Source: Teredinibacter waterburyi
GTDB taxonomy: Bacteria > Pseudomonadota > Gammaproteobacteria > Pseudomonadales > Cellvibrionaceae
Direction of reading: 5' to 3'
Length of the DNA stretch: 64,000 nt
Assembly (NCBI RefSeq): GCF_001922985.1
Contig: NZ_MRUH01000167.1
Location: 112,236 to 176,235 of the forward strand
Below, in pieces: positions 28,022 to 39,353 of the stretch (position 1 is its first letter; every line of letters starts with the position of its first letter). Both the position numbers and the translations under genes were made by a program. The notes beneath the pieces are model-generated. The model worked only from the letters and a program-made list of their open reading frames with translations. It searched no databases and was not told where the DNA came from.

Positions 28022-30666
28022 TACTTTAAAAACATCTCTTTAAAACCACCAGAAATTAGTACAGATACATCTAACAATACCTTGGGTAATTCTATACCTC
28101 CTTTGCAAGCTAGATATTTTGATTGCCAATGAGGATCGAATTTGTTTTTGTAAAAATACAGCCCTTCAAAACTATAAAAGTTTTCGCCTAACCGATAGAC
28201 CAAGTTTGCGAGTTTATTCCAAGACGGTGAAAGCGCACGCGTTTCTAAACCCGCCAATGGCGCCATTCCTAAGTTAAACCACTGATATCCGTTGTCCTTT
28301 CCCCATAAAAATAACTGAACAAATAGATATTCCATTACGCCCTTAGGAGCTGCATCGCCGAAGCGCATTAAATCTACAGAGACTTCTTCTTTCAAATCGG
28401 TTTTCCATATATTCGCAAAGGCGACTATTTTGTTATTCACTTTTACCAATGCAAAATCGAACTGCTGTAGGTATTCCGGTTGAAAGAATCCCAGCGAAAA
28501 GCTTTTCTCTGCGGCATTTTTGGTTTTTAGCCACTCGTCCGAAATTACCCTAAGTTCAGGTATTAACGGCTTAACATCATCTGCATTAACCACACAAAAT
28601 TCTACACCGTCCCGCTGGGCACGGTTTACCGTTTGTCTTTGTGCCGCTCGTTTACTACCTTCCAAACTGAAGCCAGGTAGCGCTACCCTCGCCTCCTCAC
28701 CTAGTTTTGAAAACGACAAACCTAAATCTATGTAGATAGGTAAGTATTCTTCTGACACCTGATAAAAAGCACAGCGCGTATTGGTTTGATCACACAACTC
28801 TCGGAAGGCCCAAGCTAATGATTCGAAGCGTTTTTTATTGCCGACTGGGTCACCCAGAGCGATTAGGCTGCGACCAGATTTTTGGTACATGATAAACGCA
28901 TCATTATTCGGGTCGATTAGAAACTTTTTGTCCCCAAGTAAGGCTATATTCGCTTCGCAGTTTTTGTTTTGTGCAATAATCGTTTTTATTAAGGGTAATT
29001 GATCTGGACTGCAGCTTTCTTCACTTGTCGGTTGTCCACGTAATATTCGCATGGTTAGGTAGACTATAAACAACACGATCACGAGAAATTCTGCGCGCAG
29101 CATTCGCGCGGCGTCGCCCTTAAAAGTAAAGCGCCACCATAGTTCATTAGAATATTCAGTATGACGATGAGCAAAAATTCCTAACCATACCGAAGCTGCA
29201 ATAACCAAAACGACGCACACCATCCAATTGAAATTAACACTGCGTTCAATTAACTCACCACCCCTAAAGAATTCGCGATGCGTCATGGTGATAATCGCAA
29301 TCATTGCTAGCAAAAAAACTGTGTAACCCCAATTACCAATTTGCACCAAGGACGCGAGCGTAGCGACAATAAGCAGCGCCACTGTAATATCGCGAGCTGC
29401 TTTTAAACGTTTATACAAACCATGCGCAACTAATAGTAAACCTAGCCCCACGACACTACTCAGCATGTGCGACATTTCTAAAATCTGAATTGGTATTAGC
29501 GGTCGGATTTTAGCGAGCTGCTCAGCACCCAGTGGAATTGTTCCACCTAATACCAATGTGATTCCAACAAAGAACACACAGATCGAGGTGATTTGCGGAA
29601 CGATACGCGTGCCCCAGTCCGCCCCTGTTGAAGTAAGTTCTTTTAGTTTTCTCTTGTAGGAATGAGAGACTTCTCGCCATGCGATTATCAATAAAGCGAC
29701 GGCTAACGGTAGAAAATAGTAGATAGCACGATAAACGACGATGGCGCCCAGTAATTTTGCAGGTGGAATTGTTGGCAGCAATAGAATTAATGCCGATTCA
29801 AATACGCCAATACCGCCGGGAACACTACTGACCATCCCCGCAACAATTGCCAATAGATACGCACCGAGAAACATGCTGAAACCAATACTGGTGAAGTCCG
29901 GTAGCAACACATACAACACGGTACTGGCAACGACTAGGTCCAAACTGCTTACCACTACCTGGGATACGGCAATGGATATTGAAGGAAAAGAAAACTGATG
30001 AGACTTGACCAAAAAAGGCGCTTTAACCAAGCGCGAGGCAATGAGGTAAGCGCCTACAAGCAACACCAAACAAACACCCACCGTTCTGATAGCCGCGCTC
30101 GAGATCGGTAGGGCAAAAATTACTTCCTGTGGTTCTATTATAAAAACACCACCAATCAACAAACTACTGCCGAGAGTAAAGGTAATGGGAATAAGTAAAA
30201 CTATTTGAGCAATTTGAACACTGCTTAAACCAATCATACTGTATGCCCGATAGCGAATAGCGCCACCCGAAACCGATGCCAAGCCCACATTGTGCCCCAC
30301 CGCAAACGCCGAAAAAGAGATCGGTGCTATAGCGCGGTACCCGATATCTGCCTTCGCATAGCGTGCACTAATTAAGTCGTAGACTGTTAAAAGGAGATAA
30401 CTAACAATCGTCAAAACAACTGCCAAAACAATAGAGATACTTGGCAATTGTTCGATATAGCCCACTATCTGACTAAGCTGCATATGATGTGTAAGCGAAG
30501 TAAGCGCCCACATCGAAGCGATAAAGATTAGCGCTATAGCCACAGAACCTAGGTGCCTATGCCATAGCCTTGGCTCGGTCAGCACTGTTTCACCTGCTAG
30601 CGCTTTACCCGTAGATAAATCAGACTTATGAAATGAATCATTAGTAGATATAGGTTGCTGTGTCAT
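28021..30666 (-). CDS. mprF: Aminoacyl-phosphatidylglycerol synthase/flippase MprF
   Basis: This 881-residue two-part protein has an N-terminal multi-helix flippase region (UPF0104-like, with SGGAIRYRAY about residue 135 and SVPGGIGVFESALILLLP about 280), further helices to about 520, and a C-terminal cytosolic GNAT-type (DUF2156) domain. The latter contains IALGDPVG, AFYQVSEEYLPIYIDLGL and YQWFNLGMAPLAGL. MprF transfers Lys or Ala from aminoacyl-tRNA to phosphatidylglycerol and flips the product, lowering surface negative charge and giving resistance to cationic peptides. Lys or Ala specificity cannot be read by eye. It is the first gene of a two-gene operon with the hydrolase. Confidence 0.92.
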   Translation of the reverse strand: MTQQPISTNDSFHKSDLSTGKALAGETVLTEPRLWHRHLGSVAIALIFIASMWALTSLTHHMQLSQIVGYIEQLPSISIVLAVVLTIVSYLLLTVYDLISARYAKADIGYRAIAPISFSAFAVGHNVGLASVSGGAIRYRAYSMIGLSSVQIAQIVLLIPITFTLGSSLLIGGVFIIEPQEVIFALPISSAAIRTVGVCLVLLVGAYLIASRLVKAPFLVKSHQFSFPSISIAVSQVVVSSLDLVVASTVLYVLLPDFTSIGFSMFLGAYLLAIVAGMVSSVPGGIGVFESALILLLPTIPPAKLLGAIVVYRAIYYFLPLAVALLIIAWREVSHSYKRKLKELTSTGADWGTRIVPQITSICVFFVGITLVLGGTIPLGAEQLAKIRPLIPIQILEMSHMLSSVVGLGLLLVAHGLYKRLKAARDITVALLIVATLASLVQIGNWGYTVFLLAMIAIITMTHREFFRGGELIERSVNFNWMVCVVLVIAASVWLGIFAHRHTEYSNELWWRFTFKGDAARMLRAEFLVIVLFIVYLTMRILRGQPTSEESCSPDQLPLIKTIIAQNKNCEANIALLGDKKFLIDPNNDAFIMYQKSGRSLIALGDPVGNKKRFESLAWAFRELCDQTNTRCAFYQVSEEYLPIYIDLGLSFSKLGEEARVALPGFSLEGSKRAAQRQTVNRAQRDGVEFCVVNADDVKPLIPELRVISDEWLKTKNAAEKSFSLGFFQPEYLQQFDFALVKVNNKIVAFANIWKTDLKEEVSVDLMRFGDAAPKGVMEYLFVQLFLWGKDNGYQWFNLGMAPLAGLETRALSPSWNKLANLVYRLGENFYSFEGLYFYKNKFDPHWQSKYLACKGGIELPKVLLDVSVLISGGFKEMFLK

Positions 30667-31005
30667 TCACATTCCAAAGGGGATGGGTGCTAATCTTACT
30701 GTATAAATAATTTAGGGTTGGTTTATTCCGCGGGCTTGCTGTGCCACTTAGATAGTCTTATTTATATTCTCAGAAATACAGCTATGCTGTTTTCACTGCT
30801 ATTCCAAACAGTTGTAATTAAATAAAGATGTTACGTTACGCTTAGGTTATTCAAAACGAATTACTGAAGAGCGCGCTTAGCTAGCAGAGGAAAGCCAGAC
30901 GTCATTCTATCGTAATATACAAAAAACCCCGTTTGTTGATTAAACAAACGGGGTTTTAAAATATCAGCTAGTTATATTCAGCTAACAATATTATTTCGAT
31001 TTTCA
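30667..31005. other. Intergenic region between gyrB and mprF
   Basis: This 339-bp gap lies between two leftward genes. It contains the gyrB terminator (30923-30957) and must contain the mprF promoter; no clear -35/-10 pair was identified. No gene was seen. Confidence 0.5.
30923..30957 (-). terminator. Rho-independent terminator of gyrB
   Basis: Arms AAAACCCCGTTTGTT (30923-30937) and AACAAACGGGGTTTT (30943-30957) are perfect complements around a 5-nt loop. On the minus strand they are followed by a run of T, about 50 bp past the gyrB stop. Confidence 0.9.
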
Positions 31006-33447
<2,442 letters not shown>

Positions 33448-34614
33448 TTATTCACTTCGAAGTTGCGGAACATCTGTTATAGATCCATGTTCCACGTGAA
33501 ACATCTTAAATTCTTGTTGGGGTAACCCGCCCCACTCGGTTTGTAGTGACTGCTCGCTTATAGCGGTGATAAACACCTGACTGGCCATCGCCGACAAGGC
33601 CCGCTCGACTACGGCTAGGTTGCGCGCATCCAACTCTGACGGTAAGTCATCTAGTAAAAACACCGGATGACGCCCGCTAAGTTGGTTAAATAGCTGCGCC
33701 TGGGCCAGATACAAACCTGTTATGACAGATTTTTGCTGACCGCGAGATAAGCTTTCCACTGCGGGAATCTTACCGCTATAGAGCTGCAGATCAGACTTGT
33801 GGGAGCCAATACTGGTGTAACCCAGCTTTAAGTCTCGCTCCCGAGTTTGCTGCAGAACCTGACAATAACGTTCTACGTCTGGCTCTTCACCCTCCCCGAG
33901 TTTCCAACCATCAAGGTAGTTGAGCTGTAAGCCGTGGCCAGAACTATCAAGCTCGCTTACAAATTCAAACAAGTTAAAGCTATCGCGTACCGCTAATTGG
34001 TACTCTGTAAATACGCGTTGTCTACAACGCTCTATAACCGCTCCATAGCGCGCAACCTCTTGATCCCAAGGGTCTAGCTCAGGGCCGCTTATTTTAGCAT
34101 GACGGAGCAAACTATTCCGTTGTTTAACGCATCTCGCATAGTGTTTCCACGCGTCTCGGAACTGATGTTCCACGTGAAACACTAACCAATCGAAAAACTG
34201 GCGCCTAACCTTTGGCGCGCCCTCCAACAACAGGAAGGACGATGCGTTCATAACCAACAAAGGAAGCGCCTGCGCTAACTCTGCCGCACTCTGAGCGTTA
34301 CTACCGTCGACCTTAATAAGAGATCCGCCCTTTGCGTCTCGCATAACGCCGATGGTTCGCTGTAGCTGATCTTCATCTTTAGTTTCTTGGAGGCGAGCGA
34401 ACAGGGTAAGTTGGGGTGCGTCGTACTGGATTAAGCGCCGGAATTTATGCGTGCGAAAGGAGCGCCCGTGGGCTAGAACACTGATACTCTCGAGTAGCGA
34501 CGTTTTACCGGAGCCATTTTCACCAATAAAAATATTAAACGAGGCACCCGGCTCTATATCGACAGAGACAAGGTTGCGGAAGGTTTGGATTGCGAGACGT
34601 GTTATATAAGGCAT
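33448..34614 (-). CDS. recF: DNA replication and repair protein RecF
   Basis: RecF is an SMC-like ABC ATPase that helps load RecA at gaps with RecOR. Walker A is FIGENGSGKTSLLE (about residues 28-41), the signature region is LSRGQQKSVITGLYLAQ and Walker B/D-loop is VFLLDDLPSELD. The 388-residue length is slightly above E. coli RecF (357). Two sites identical to a parS-type 16-mer lie inside the coding sequence and are translated as the repeated peptide FHVEH (mid-protein and near the C-terminus). It sits between dnaN and gyrB in canonical order. Confidence 0.97.
   Translation of the reverse strand: MPYITRLAIQTFRNLVSVDIEPGASFNIFIGENGSGKTSLLESISVLAHGRSFRTHKFRRLIQYDAPQLTLFARLQETKDEDQLQRTIGVMRDAKGGSLIKVDGSNAQSAAELAQALPLLVMNASSFLLLEGAPKVRRQFFDWLVFHVEHQFRDAWKHYARCVKQRNSLLRHAKISGPELDPWDQEVARYGAVIERCRQRVFTEYQLAVRDSFNLFEFVSELDSSGHGLQLNYLDGWKLGEGEEPDVERYCQVLQQTRERDLKLGYTSIGSHKSDLQLYSGKIPAVESLSRGQQKSVITGLYLAQAQLFNQLSGRHPVFLLDDLPSELDARNLAVVERALSAMASQVFITAISEQSLQTEWGGLPQQEFKMFHVEHGSITDVPQLRSE
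33488..33503. promoter_or_regulatory. parS site 1 (ParB-binding), inside recF
   Basis: TGTTCCACGTGAAACA differs from the canonical parS palindrome TGTTTCACGTGAAACA at one base. It lies in the 3' part of recF, about 12 kb from parAB and about 4 kb from the dnaA start. Chromosomal parS sites typically cluster near oriC and nucleate ParB for origin segregation. Confidence 0.88.
34166..34181. promoter_or_regulatory. parS site 2 (ParB-binding), inside recF
   Basis: This is a second copy of TGTTCCACGTGAAACA, identical to site 1 and in the same orientation, 678 bp away. Two identical 16-mers in one gene are very unlikely by chance, which supports a real ParB-loading function. Confidence 0.88.
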
Positions 34615-34688
34615 GCTAGGCAGTACGACCCTCTTGCTAGCTCAGTATGTTTACCCCTAGCAAGAGAGTACGACTACTATATAGAGTA

Positions 34689-35792
34689 TTAAAGGCGCAT
34701 CGGCATCACAACATATGCTGAATCTGAGTTTTCAGGCTCTTCAATCAACGCACTGCTGTTAGAGTCGGATAGGGTAATCTTAATATTCTCTGTGGTTAGA
34801 ACGCTGGTAACATCTTGCAGATAACTCACATTAAAACCCACTTCCAAAGAATTGCCGCTGTATTCAACCGCAACCTGATCCTGAGCCTCTTCCTGCTCTG
34901 GGTTATTAGCAATAATCGTAAGTTGTCCATCCTCTAACAGCAAACGTACACCGCGGTACTTTTCGTTAGAAAGAATCGCCGTTCGTGCGAACGACTGCTT
35001 CAGATCAGAGCGATTGCCGATAACTATCTTATCGCCGCCTTTAGGCAGTACCCGCTCGTAATCAGGGAATTTACCATCCACCAATTTAGACGTAAAAGTG
35101 TAATCCACGGTTGTAGCGCGAATATGGTTTGACCCCAAGGTTAGTTCGATTGGAACATCACCATCAATTAACAGGCGAGATAATTCGATTACACCTTTGC
35201 GCGGTAAAATCGCTTGCTTAACCTCTTCTACGTTGGAATCTACCGTGCGAGTACACATCGCTAAACGATGACCATCTGTAGCGACAACGCGCAATGCATT
35301 GGGGCGCACTTCCCACAGCATTCCGTTCAAGTAATAACGTACATCTTGCTGTGCCATAGCAAAGGCAGTTCTATCGATAAGTCGCTTAACTTCCGATTGA
35401 GCACAACTAAAACTAAGTTCATTTGCGCCACGCTCTACCGCTGGGAATTCGTTGGCCGGCAGTGTCGATAAGGTAAAGCGTGTACGCCCACTTTTAACTG
35501 TAACCTTCTGATCTGAAAGGGAAAAGTTTATATCAGAATCATCCGGCAGGGCCCGGCAAATATCCAAAAACTTCTTTGCTGGAACCGTAATTTCGCCATC
35601 ACCAGGCGCAGAACCTAGGGCGACGCGGCCAACTATTTCAACCTCCAAATCTGTGCCAGTCAACGAGAGCGTCTCACCCTCTATAACAAGCAACACATTG
35701 GCTAAAATGGGCAATGTTTGACGGCGCTCTACCACGCCGGCAACCAACTGAAGGGGTTTAATTAAGGCATCTCTAGCTACGGTAAATTTCAT
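34689..35792 (-). CDS. dnaN: DNA polymerase III beta sliding clamp
   Basis: DnaN forms the dimeric ring that tethers the replicase to DNA. The 367-residue protein is the usual length (366 in E. coli). It begins MKFTVARDALIKPLQLVAGVVERRQTLPIL-type sequence and ends in the conserved YVVMPMRL, the C-terminal tail that contributes to the partner-binding pocket. Three repeated clamp domains are expected from length. It lies between dnaA (110 bp upstream) and recF (74 bp downstream). Confidence 0.98.
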   Translation of the reverse strand: MKFTVARDALIKPLQLVAGVVERRQTLPILANVLLVIEGETLSLTGTDLEVEIVGRVALGSAPGDGEITVPAKKFLDICRALPDDSDINFSLSDQKVTVKSGRTRFTLSTLPANEFPAVERGANELSFSCAQSEVKRLIDRTAFAMAQQDVRYYLNGMLWEVRPNALRVVATDGHRLAMCTRTVDSNVEEVKQAILPRKGVIELSRLLIDGDVPIELTLGSNHIRATTVDYTFTSKLVDGKFPDYERVLPKGGDKIVIGNRSDLKQSFARTAILSNEKYRGVRLLLEDGQLTIIANNPEQEEAQDQVAVEYSGNSLEVGFNVSYLQDVTSVLTTENIKITLSDSNSSALIEEPENSDSAYVVMPMRL

Positions 35793-35902
35793 TCTGCTTC
35801 TCTATGGGTAAGCGTTGTTATGATTTTTATGAGGTTAAAATCGAAGACATCGACAATATATGAGCGGTAATCAGAAAGCGTCTATTTTGACTTAAAACGG
35901 CC

Positions 35903-37510
35903 CTAAGTTGTGAGCGTTCGAAGCAAATTTTTAACATCTTCCCTAATATCCGCGTCAGATTCCTGTAATTCTTTGATTTTTCGGCAGGCGTGCAAGACGG
36001 TCGTGTGATCTCGACCGCCAAAGGCGTCACCAATTTCGGGTAGGCTGTGATGAGTGAGGTCTTTCGCTAGATACATAGCAACCTGACGCGGCCTTGCAAC
36101 TGAGCGGCTGCGGCGCTTGGAATGTAGATCAGAGATTTTGATTTTATAATACTCTGCAACCACCCTCTGAATATTATCGATACTAACCAACCGATCCTGA
36201 AGGGCTAACAAGTCTTTAAGTGCTTCGCGTACAAGCTCAACGGAAATTTCTTTGCCTGTAAAATGGGCACTGGCGATAACCCGCTTCAATGCCCCTTCCA
36301 GTTCGCGCACATTAGATCGAATACGCTGAGCAATAAAGAACGCAGCATCATTGGGGAGATGCATACTCACGCTTTCGGCTTTGCGTTTAAGGATAGCCAC
36401 ACGTGTTTCCAATTCTGGCGGTTCAATTGCCACCGTCAAACCCCACCCGAAACGAGACTTCAACCGCTCTTCTAAGCCATTGATTTCTTTCGGATATTTA
36501 TCACAGGTTAAGATTATCTGCTGGCCGCCTTCGAGCAGCGCATTAAAAGTGTGGAAGAACTCCTCCTGGGAGCGTTCTTTACCGGCAAAGAACTGAATAT
36601 CGTCAATTAACAGCGCGTCGACAGAACGGTAAAACCGCTTAAAATCGTTAATCGCATTCAACTGCAGCGCCTTCACCATATCGGCAACAAATCGCTCGGA
36701 GTGTAAATACACCACCCGAGCGCCGGGCTTGCGTTGAACAAGGGCATTACCAACCGCGTGCATTAAGTGCGTTTTACCTAAACCAACACCGCCGTAAATA
36801 AACAGCGGGTTGTATGAACCACCGGGATTTTCAGCTACCTGGGTCGCCGCTGCCAAACCCAACTGGTTGCTCTTACCGACAACGAAATTATTAAAAACAA
36901 AATTCGTATTAAGGCTACTTTTGTGTTCAATCCCGCCTTCTACGTCGCGACGCTTTACGTAACCTCGTCCAAAATTGTTACCATCAACGTCCAACAGCTC
37001 TGAACTGCGGCTATTAGAGTCGGTCTGCTGTAACTCTGAATTAAGCGCTTCGGCGGATTGGTATTCGTCAACAAAACGGCTCTGAGGCGGACTGCGATCA
37101 TCTGCGCCACTACGACCAGCAGCTTGCTGAATAATATTGTGATTGTTCGGCTGTTCGTTAATAGGTATAGAGGGGCGATCGGGCGCCGAGAACCCCGGGG
37201 AGCGAGACTGACTTGACGAGACCTGCGGCGGTGCACTAGCTATAGGCGCAAGATTAGCCCCCTCTATACGTGGAGCTACGGCGATTTCTACCGCCTTGCG
37301 GCTAACGGACTGATCGTTCAAAAGCTCTTCAATACGCGTCTTAAACTTATCATTCACCCAATCCAGTACAAATCTGTTGGGGGCGAGCAGCTGTAAAATC
37401 GTGCTACTACAATCACCCACGCGCAGTGGACGAATCCAAGTATTAAATTGCTGAGCAGGCAACTCGGTTTGCAAATAGGAAATACATTGTTCCCATGCTG
37501 ATTCTGGCAA
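35903..37510 (-). CDS. dnaA: Chromosomal replication initiator DnaA
   Basis: DnaA binds DnaA boxes at oriC, oligomerises with ATP and melts the origin. Domain I ([23 protein letters not shown]) is at the N-terminus; domain II (about residues 85-200) is long, polar and low-complexity; domain III has Walker [17 protein letters not shown] (about 240) and Walker [13 protein letters not shown]; domain IV carries the DNA-binding signature [22 protein letters not shown] and [15 protein letters not shown]. At 535 residues it exceeds E. coli DnaA (467) because of domain II. The start is TTG 37508-37510 with GGAG 7 nt upstream. It is divergent from rpmH across a candidate oriC. Confidence 0.98.
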   Translation of the reverse strand: MPESAWEQCISYLQTELPAQQFNTWIRPLRVGDCSSTILQLLAPNRFVLDWVNDKFKTRIEELLNDQSVSRKAVEIAVAPRIEGANLAPIASAPPQVSSSQSRSPGFSAPDRPSIPINEQPNNHNIIQQAAGRSGADDRSPPQSRFVDEYQSAEALNSELQQTDSNSRSSELLDVDGNNFGRGYVKRRDVEGGIEHKSSLNTNFVFNNFVVGKSNQLGLAAATQVAENPGGSYNPLFIYGGVGLGKTHLMHAVGNALVQRKPGARVVYLHSERFVADMVKALQLNAINDFKRFYRSVDALLIDDIQFFAGKERSQEEFFHTFNALLEGGQQIILTCDKYPKEINGLEERLKSRFGWGLTVAIEPPELETRVAILKRKAESVSMHLPNDAAFFIAQRIRSNVRELEGALKRVIASAHFTGKEISVELVREALKDLLALQDRLVSIDNIQRVVAEYYKIKISDLHSKRRSRSVARPRQVAMYLAKDLTHHSLPEIGDAFGGRDHTTVLHACRKIKELQESDADIREDVKNLLRTLTT

Positions 37511-38539
37511 TTGTCGACTCCATCGAAATTAGGACACCACAACCCTACTGTTAAGTACCAATCTACTTAATAAAGAAGTGATGAAAAAGATAATCCTCGG
37601 CGTAATTCAAGAACGACTAACGAGCGAATGTATGGATACGAGATCAGCAGAAATAGACTGCAACCAATAGACGATATACCCCAATAACAAAAACGGTAGC
37701 TCACCCAAATAAAATGATTATTTAGGCGACAAATATCTTGAATAACTTTATTTTAGGTGCGCTAGTTTACGCTTGGATGGAAAGCTTATCCACAGGTAAG
37801 ATGATATTTGTGCCACAAGTTTATGACTATTTATTCTTTGACCCACTACCAAAAATAACGTCATTTGTGGTATGTAAATCCATACACATAGCAGCCCAAA
37901 TAACCTTATTCACTCGACCGATTAACTAAGGAATTACCAACCTAAGCTAACCTTACCAACTAGCGTTTATCCAAAATAGCTATTCGTAATTATATGCTAT
38001 TGTTTTTTATGTCATTTTTACATAACCGGTATTTTCATCGATGTAAAAACTTGCCGCCCTTAAATCGATCAAAAAAAACAGTATGAAAAGAACAGATACT
38101 GCACATGTGGTAATCAAGCGACAACTAGATCGAAATAAATTAGCGCGATATATAATAAAAGGCGACGCCTTAAAAAAAGGTTATGCACCAACAAATAAAA
38201 AATTCCTTAACTTTGACAATTTTATTCCAAAACCAATTAAATGTGGATAACCCTGTGCACATCCAGTTGTTAAGTTGTCCATTAACAGGTATATGCCGGA
38301 TATCGCTTGTCGTCTGAGAAGTTTCCACCCACGTCGCTAACACCGTTACTATGCGAACCGATCAAAAAGTAACATCCGACGCGCAGATTCTGCTGAGTAA
38401 GTCGCCATAAACCATTGATTTGTCGCTAGGTTTTCTATAGAATCGCGCGTCCTTCAAGGGGATATGGTCTGGTTTGTATACGCAGGTGTACGGCACGACA
38501 AACCCCCAACCACAGAATTTGATTTATAGGTGATCTGAA
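37511..38539. other. Candidate oriC (dnaA-rpmH intergenic region)
   Basis: This 1.03-kb AT-rich gap holds two perfect DnaA boxes, TTATCCACA at 37786-37794 and TGTGGATAA at 38242-38250. One-mismatch boxes occur at 37906-37914 (TTATTCACT), 37967-37975 (TTATCCAAA) and 38181-38189 (TTATGCACC). An AT-rich stretch (about 38130-38230) that could be the unwinding element lies just before the second perfect box, and several GATC sites occur. This is the origin position established for Pseudomonas. No credible gene is present. Confidence 0.7.
38415..38443 (+). promoter_or_regulatory. rpmH promoter
   Basis: A -35 TTGATT (38415-38420) and a -10 TAGAAT (38438-38443) are separated by 17 bp, about 100 bp upstream of rpmH on its strand. 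Confidence 0.6.
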
Positions 38540-38674
38540 ATGAAAAGAACATTTCAACCAAGTGTTTTAAAGCGTAAGCGCACACACGGTTTTCGTGCTC
38601 GTATGGCTACTAAGAGTGGTCGTCAGGTATTGGCACGTCGTCGCGCCAAAGGTCGTAAGCAGCTCGCAGCTTAA
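38540..38674 (+). CDS. rpmH: 50S ribosomal protein L34
   Basis: A 44-codon gene encodes [20 protein letters not shown] followed by a highly basic tail ending GRKQLAA, the near-invariant L34 sequence. L34 is a small protein of the large ribosomal subunit. It starts at ATG 38540-38542 and ends at TAA 38672-38674. It is the first gene of the rightward rpmH-rnpA-yidD-yidC block, the conserved order beside dnaA in most bacteria. Confidence 0.98.
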   Translation: MKRTFQPSVLKRKRTHGFRARMATKSGRQVLARRRAKGRKQLAA

Positions 38675-38697
38675 TATCGTTTTTGCAGGTTGCTGGG

Positions 38698-39081
38698 GTG
38701 CTCCGCAACGGAGATGAAAAGGGGTTAACCTTTTTAAAATCCGATCGTTTGCTCAACTCCAGTGACTTCACTGCTGTATTTGATGACGCCCCTCTAAAGG
38801 CGTCTCATCCGCAATTCCTGATTCTCGCCAAACCAAATACTCTAGGCCGTCCGCGCCTTGGGCTTATCATCGCCAAAAAAAATGTAAGAAAAGCCGTTTA
38901 TCGCAATCGCCTGAAGCGCTTGATACGCGAGTCTTTCCGCTGCAAACAGCACAATCTGCCTGCAATAGATGCTATAGTGCTGGCCCGGCGAGGCACCGAA
39001 GATATCGTTAATCAGGAACTAACCAAAATTCTGAATGGCTTATGGATACGTGTTGCGAAAAGAGCAAAACCCAACCGCTGA
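38698..39081 (+). CDS. rnpA: Ribonuclease P protein component
   Basis: RnpA is the basic protein cofactor of RNase P, which trims tRNA 5' leaders. The product has [13 protein letters not shown] near the N-terminus, [28 protein letters not shown] (the RNR signature, split here over about residues 65-90) and a basic C-terminus. The frame is open from 38683 (TTG without a ribosome-binding site). I prefer GTG 38698, which has AGG 8 nt upstream and gives about 127 residues. Its 3' end overlaps the start of yidD by 40 bp. Confidence 0.92.
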   Translation: MLRNGDEKGLTFLKSDRLLNSSDFTAVFDDAPLKASHPQFLILAKPNTLGRPRLGLIIAKKNVRKAVYRNRLKRLIRESFRCKQHNLPAIDAIVLARRGTEDIVNQELTKILNGLWIRVAKRAKPNR

Positions 39082-39332
39082 GCAAGGCTAAACTTTCGCC
39101 GCTTGCTCGCTTGGTACTTTTGCCCATTTATTTTTATCGCTACTGTATCAGCCCGATGTTGGGGCCGCGCTGTCGCTTTCAGCCCAGTTGTTCTGAATAT
39201 GCCGTCGAGGCAATCGCAACCCACGGTGTGGCACGCGGATTTCTACTTGCGACGAAACGTTTGTCGCACTGTCATCCCTGGCATGAAGGTGGTTACGACC
39301 CAGTGCCTAAACGTCATTCCCATCACTCTTAA
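39042..39332 (+). CDS. yidD: Membrane protein insertion efficiency factor YidD
   Basis: This 96-residue protein shows the UPF0161 family core: [20 protein letters not shown] (about residues 32-51), then EYAVEAI and the C-terminal [12 protein letters not shown], with clustered Cys. It aids YidC-dependent membrane insertion at the inner membrane. It overlaps rnpA and lies 21 bp before yidC, in the conserved order. The first roughly 15 residues lie within the rnpA overlap and are poorly conserved, so a slightly later start is possible. Confidence 0.93.
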   Translation: MDTCCEKSKTQPLSKAKLSPLARLVLLPIYFYRYCISPMLGPRCRFQPSCSEYAVEAIATHGVARGFLLATKRLSHCHPWHEGGYDPVPKRHSHHS

Positions 39333-39353
39333 TCACAACGGTAGTTAACCACC

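Noticed and set aside
37738..37929. 63-codon frame inside the dnaA-rpmH gap
   Set aside because: It covers a perfect DnaA box and has no ribosome-binding site; the region looks like origin DNA.
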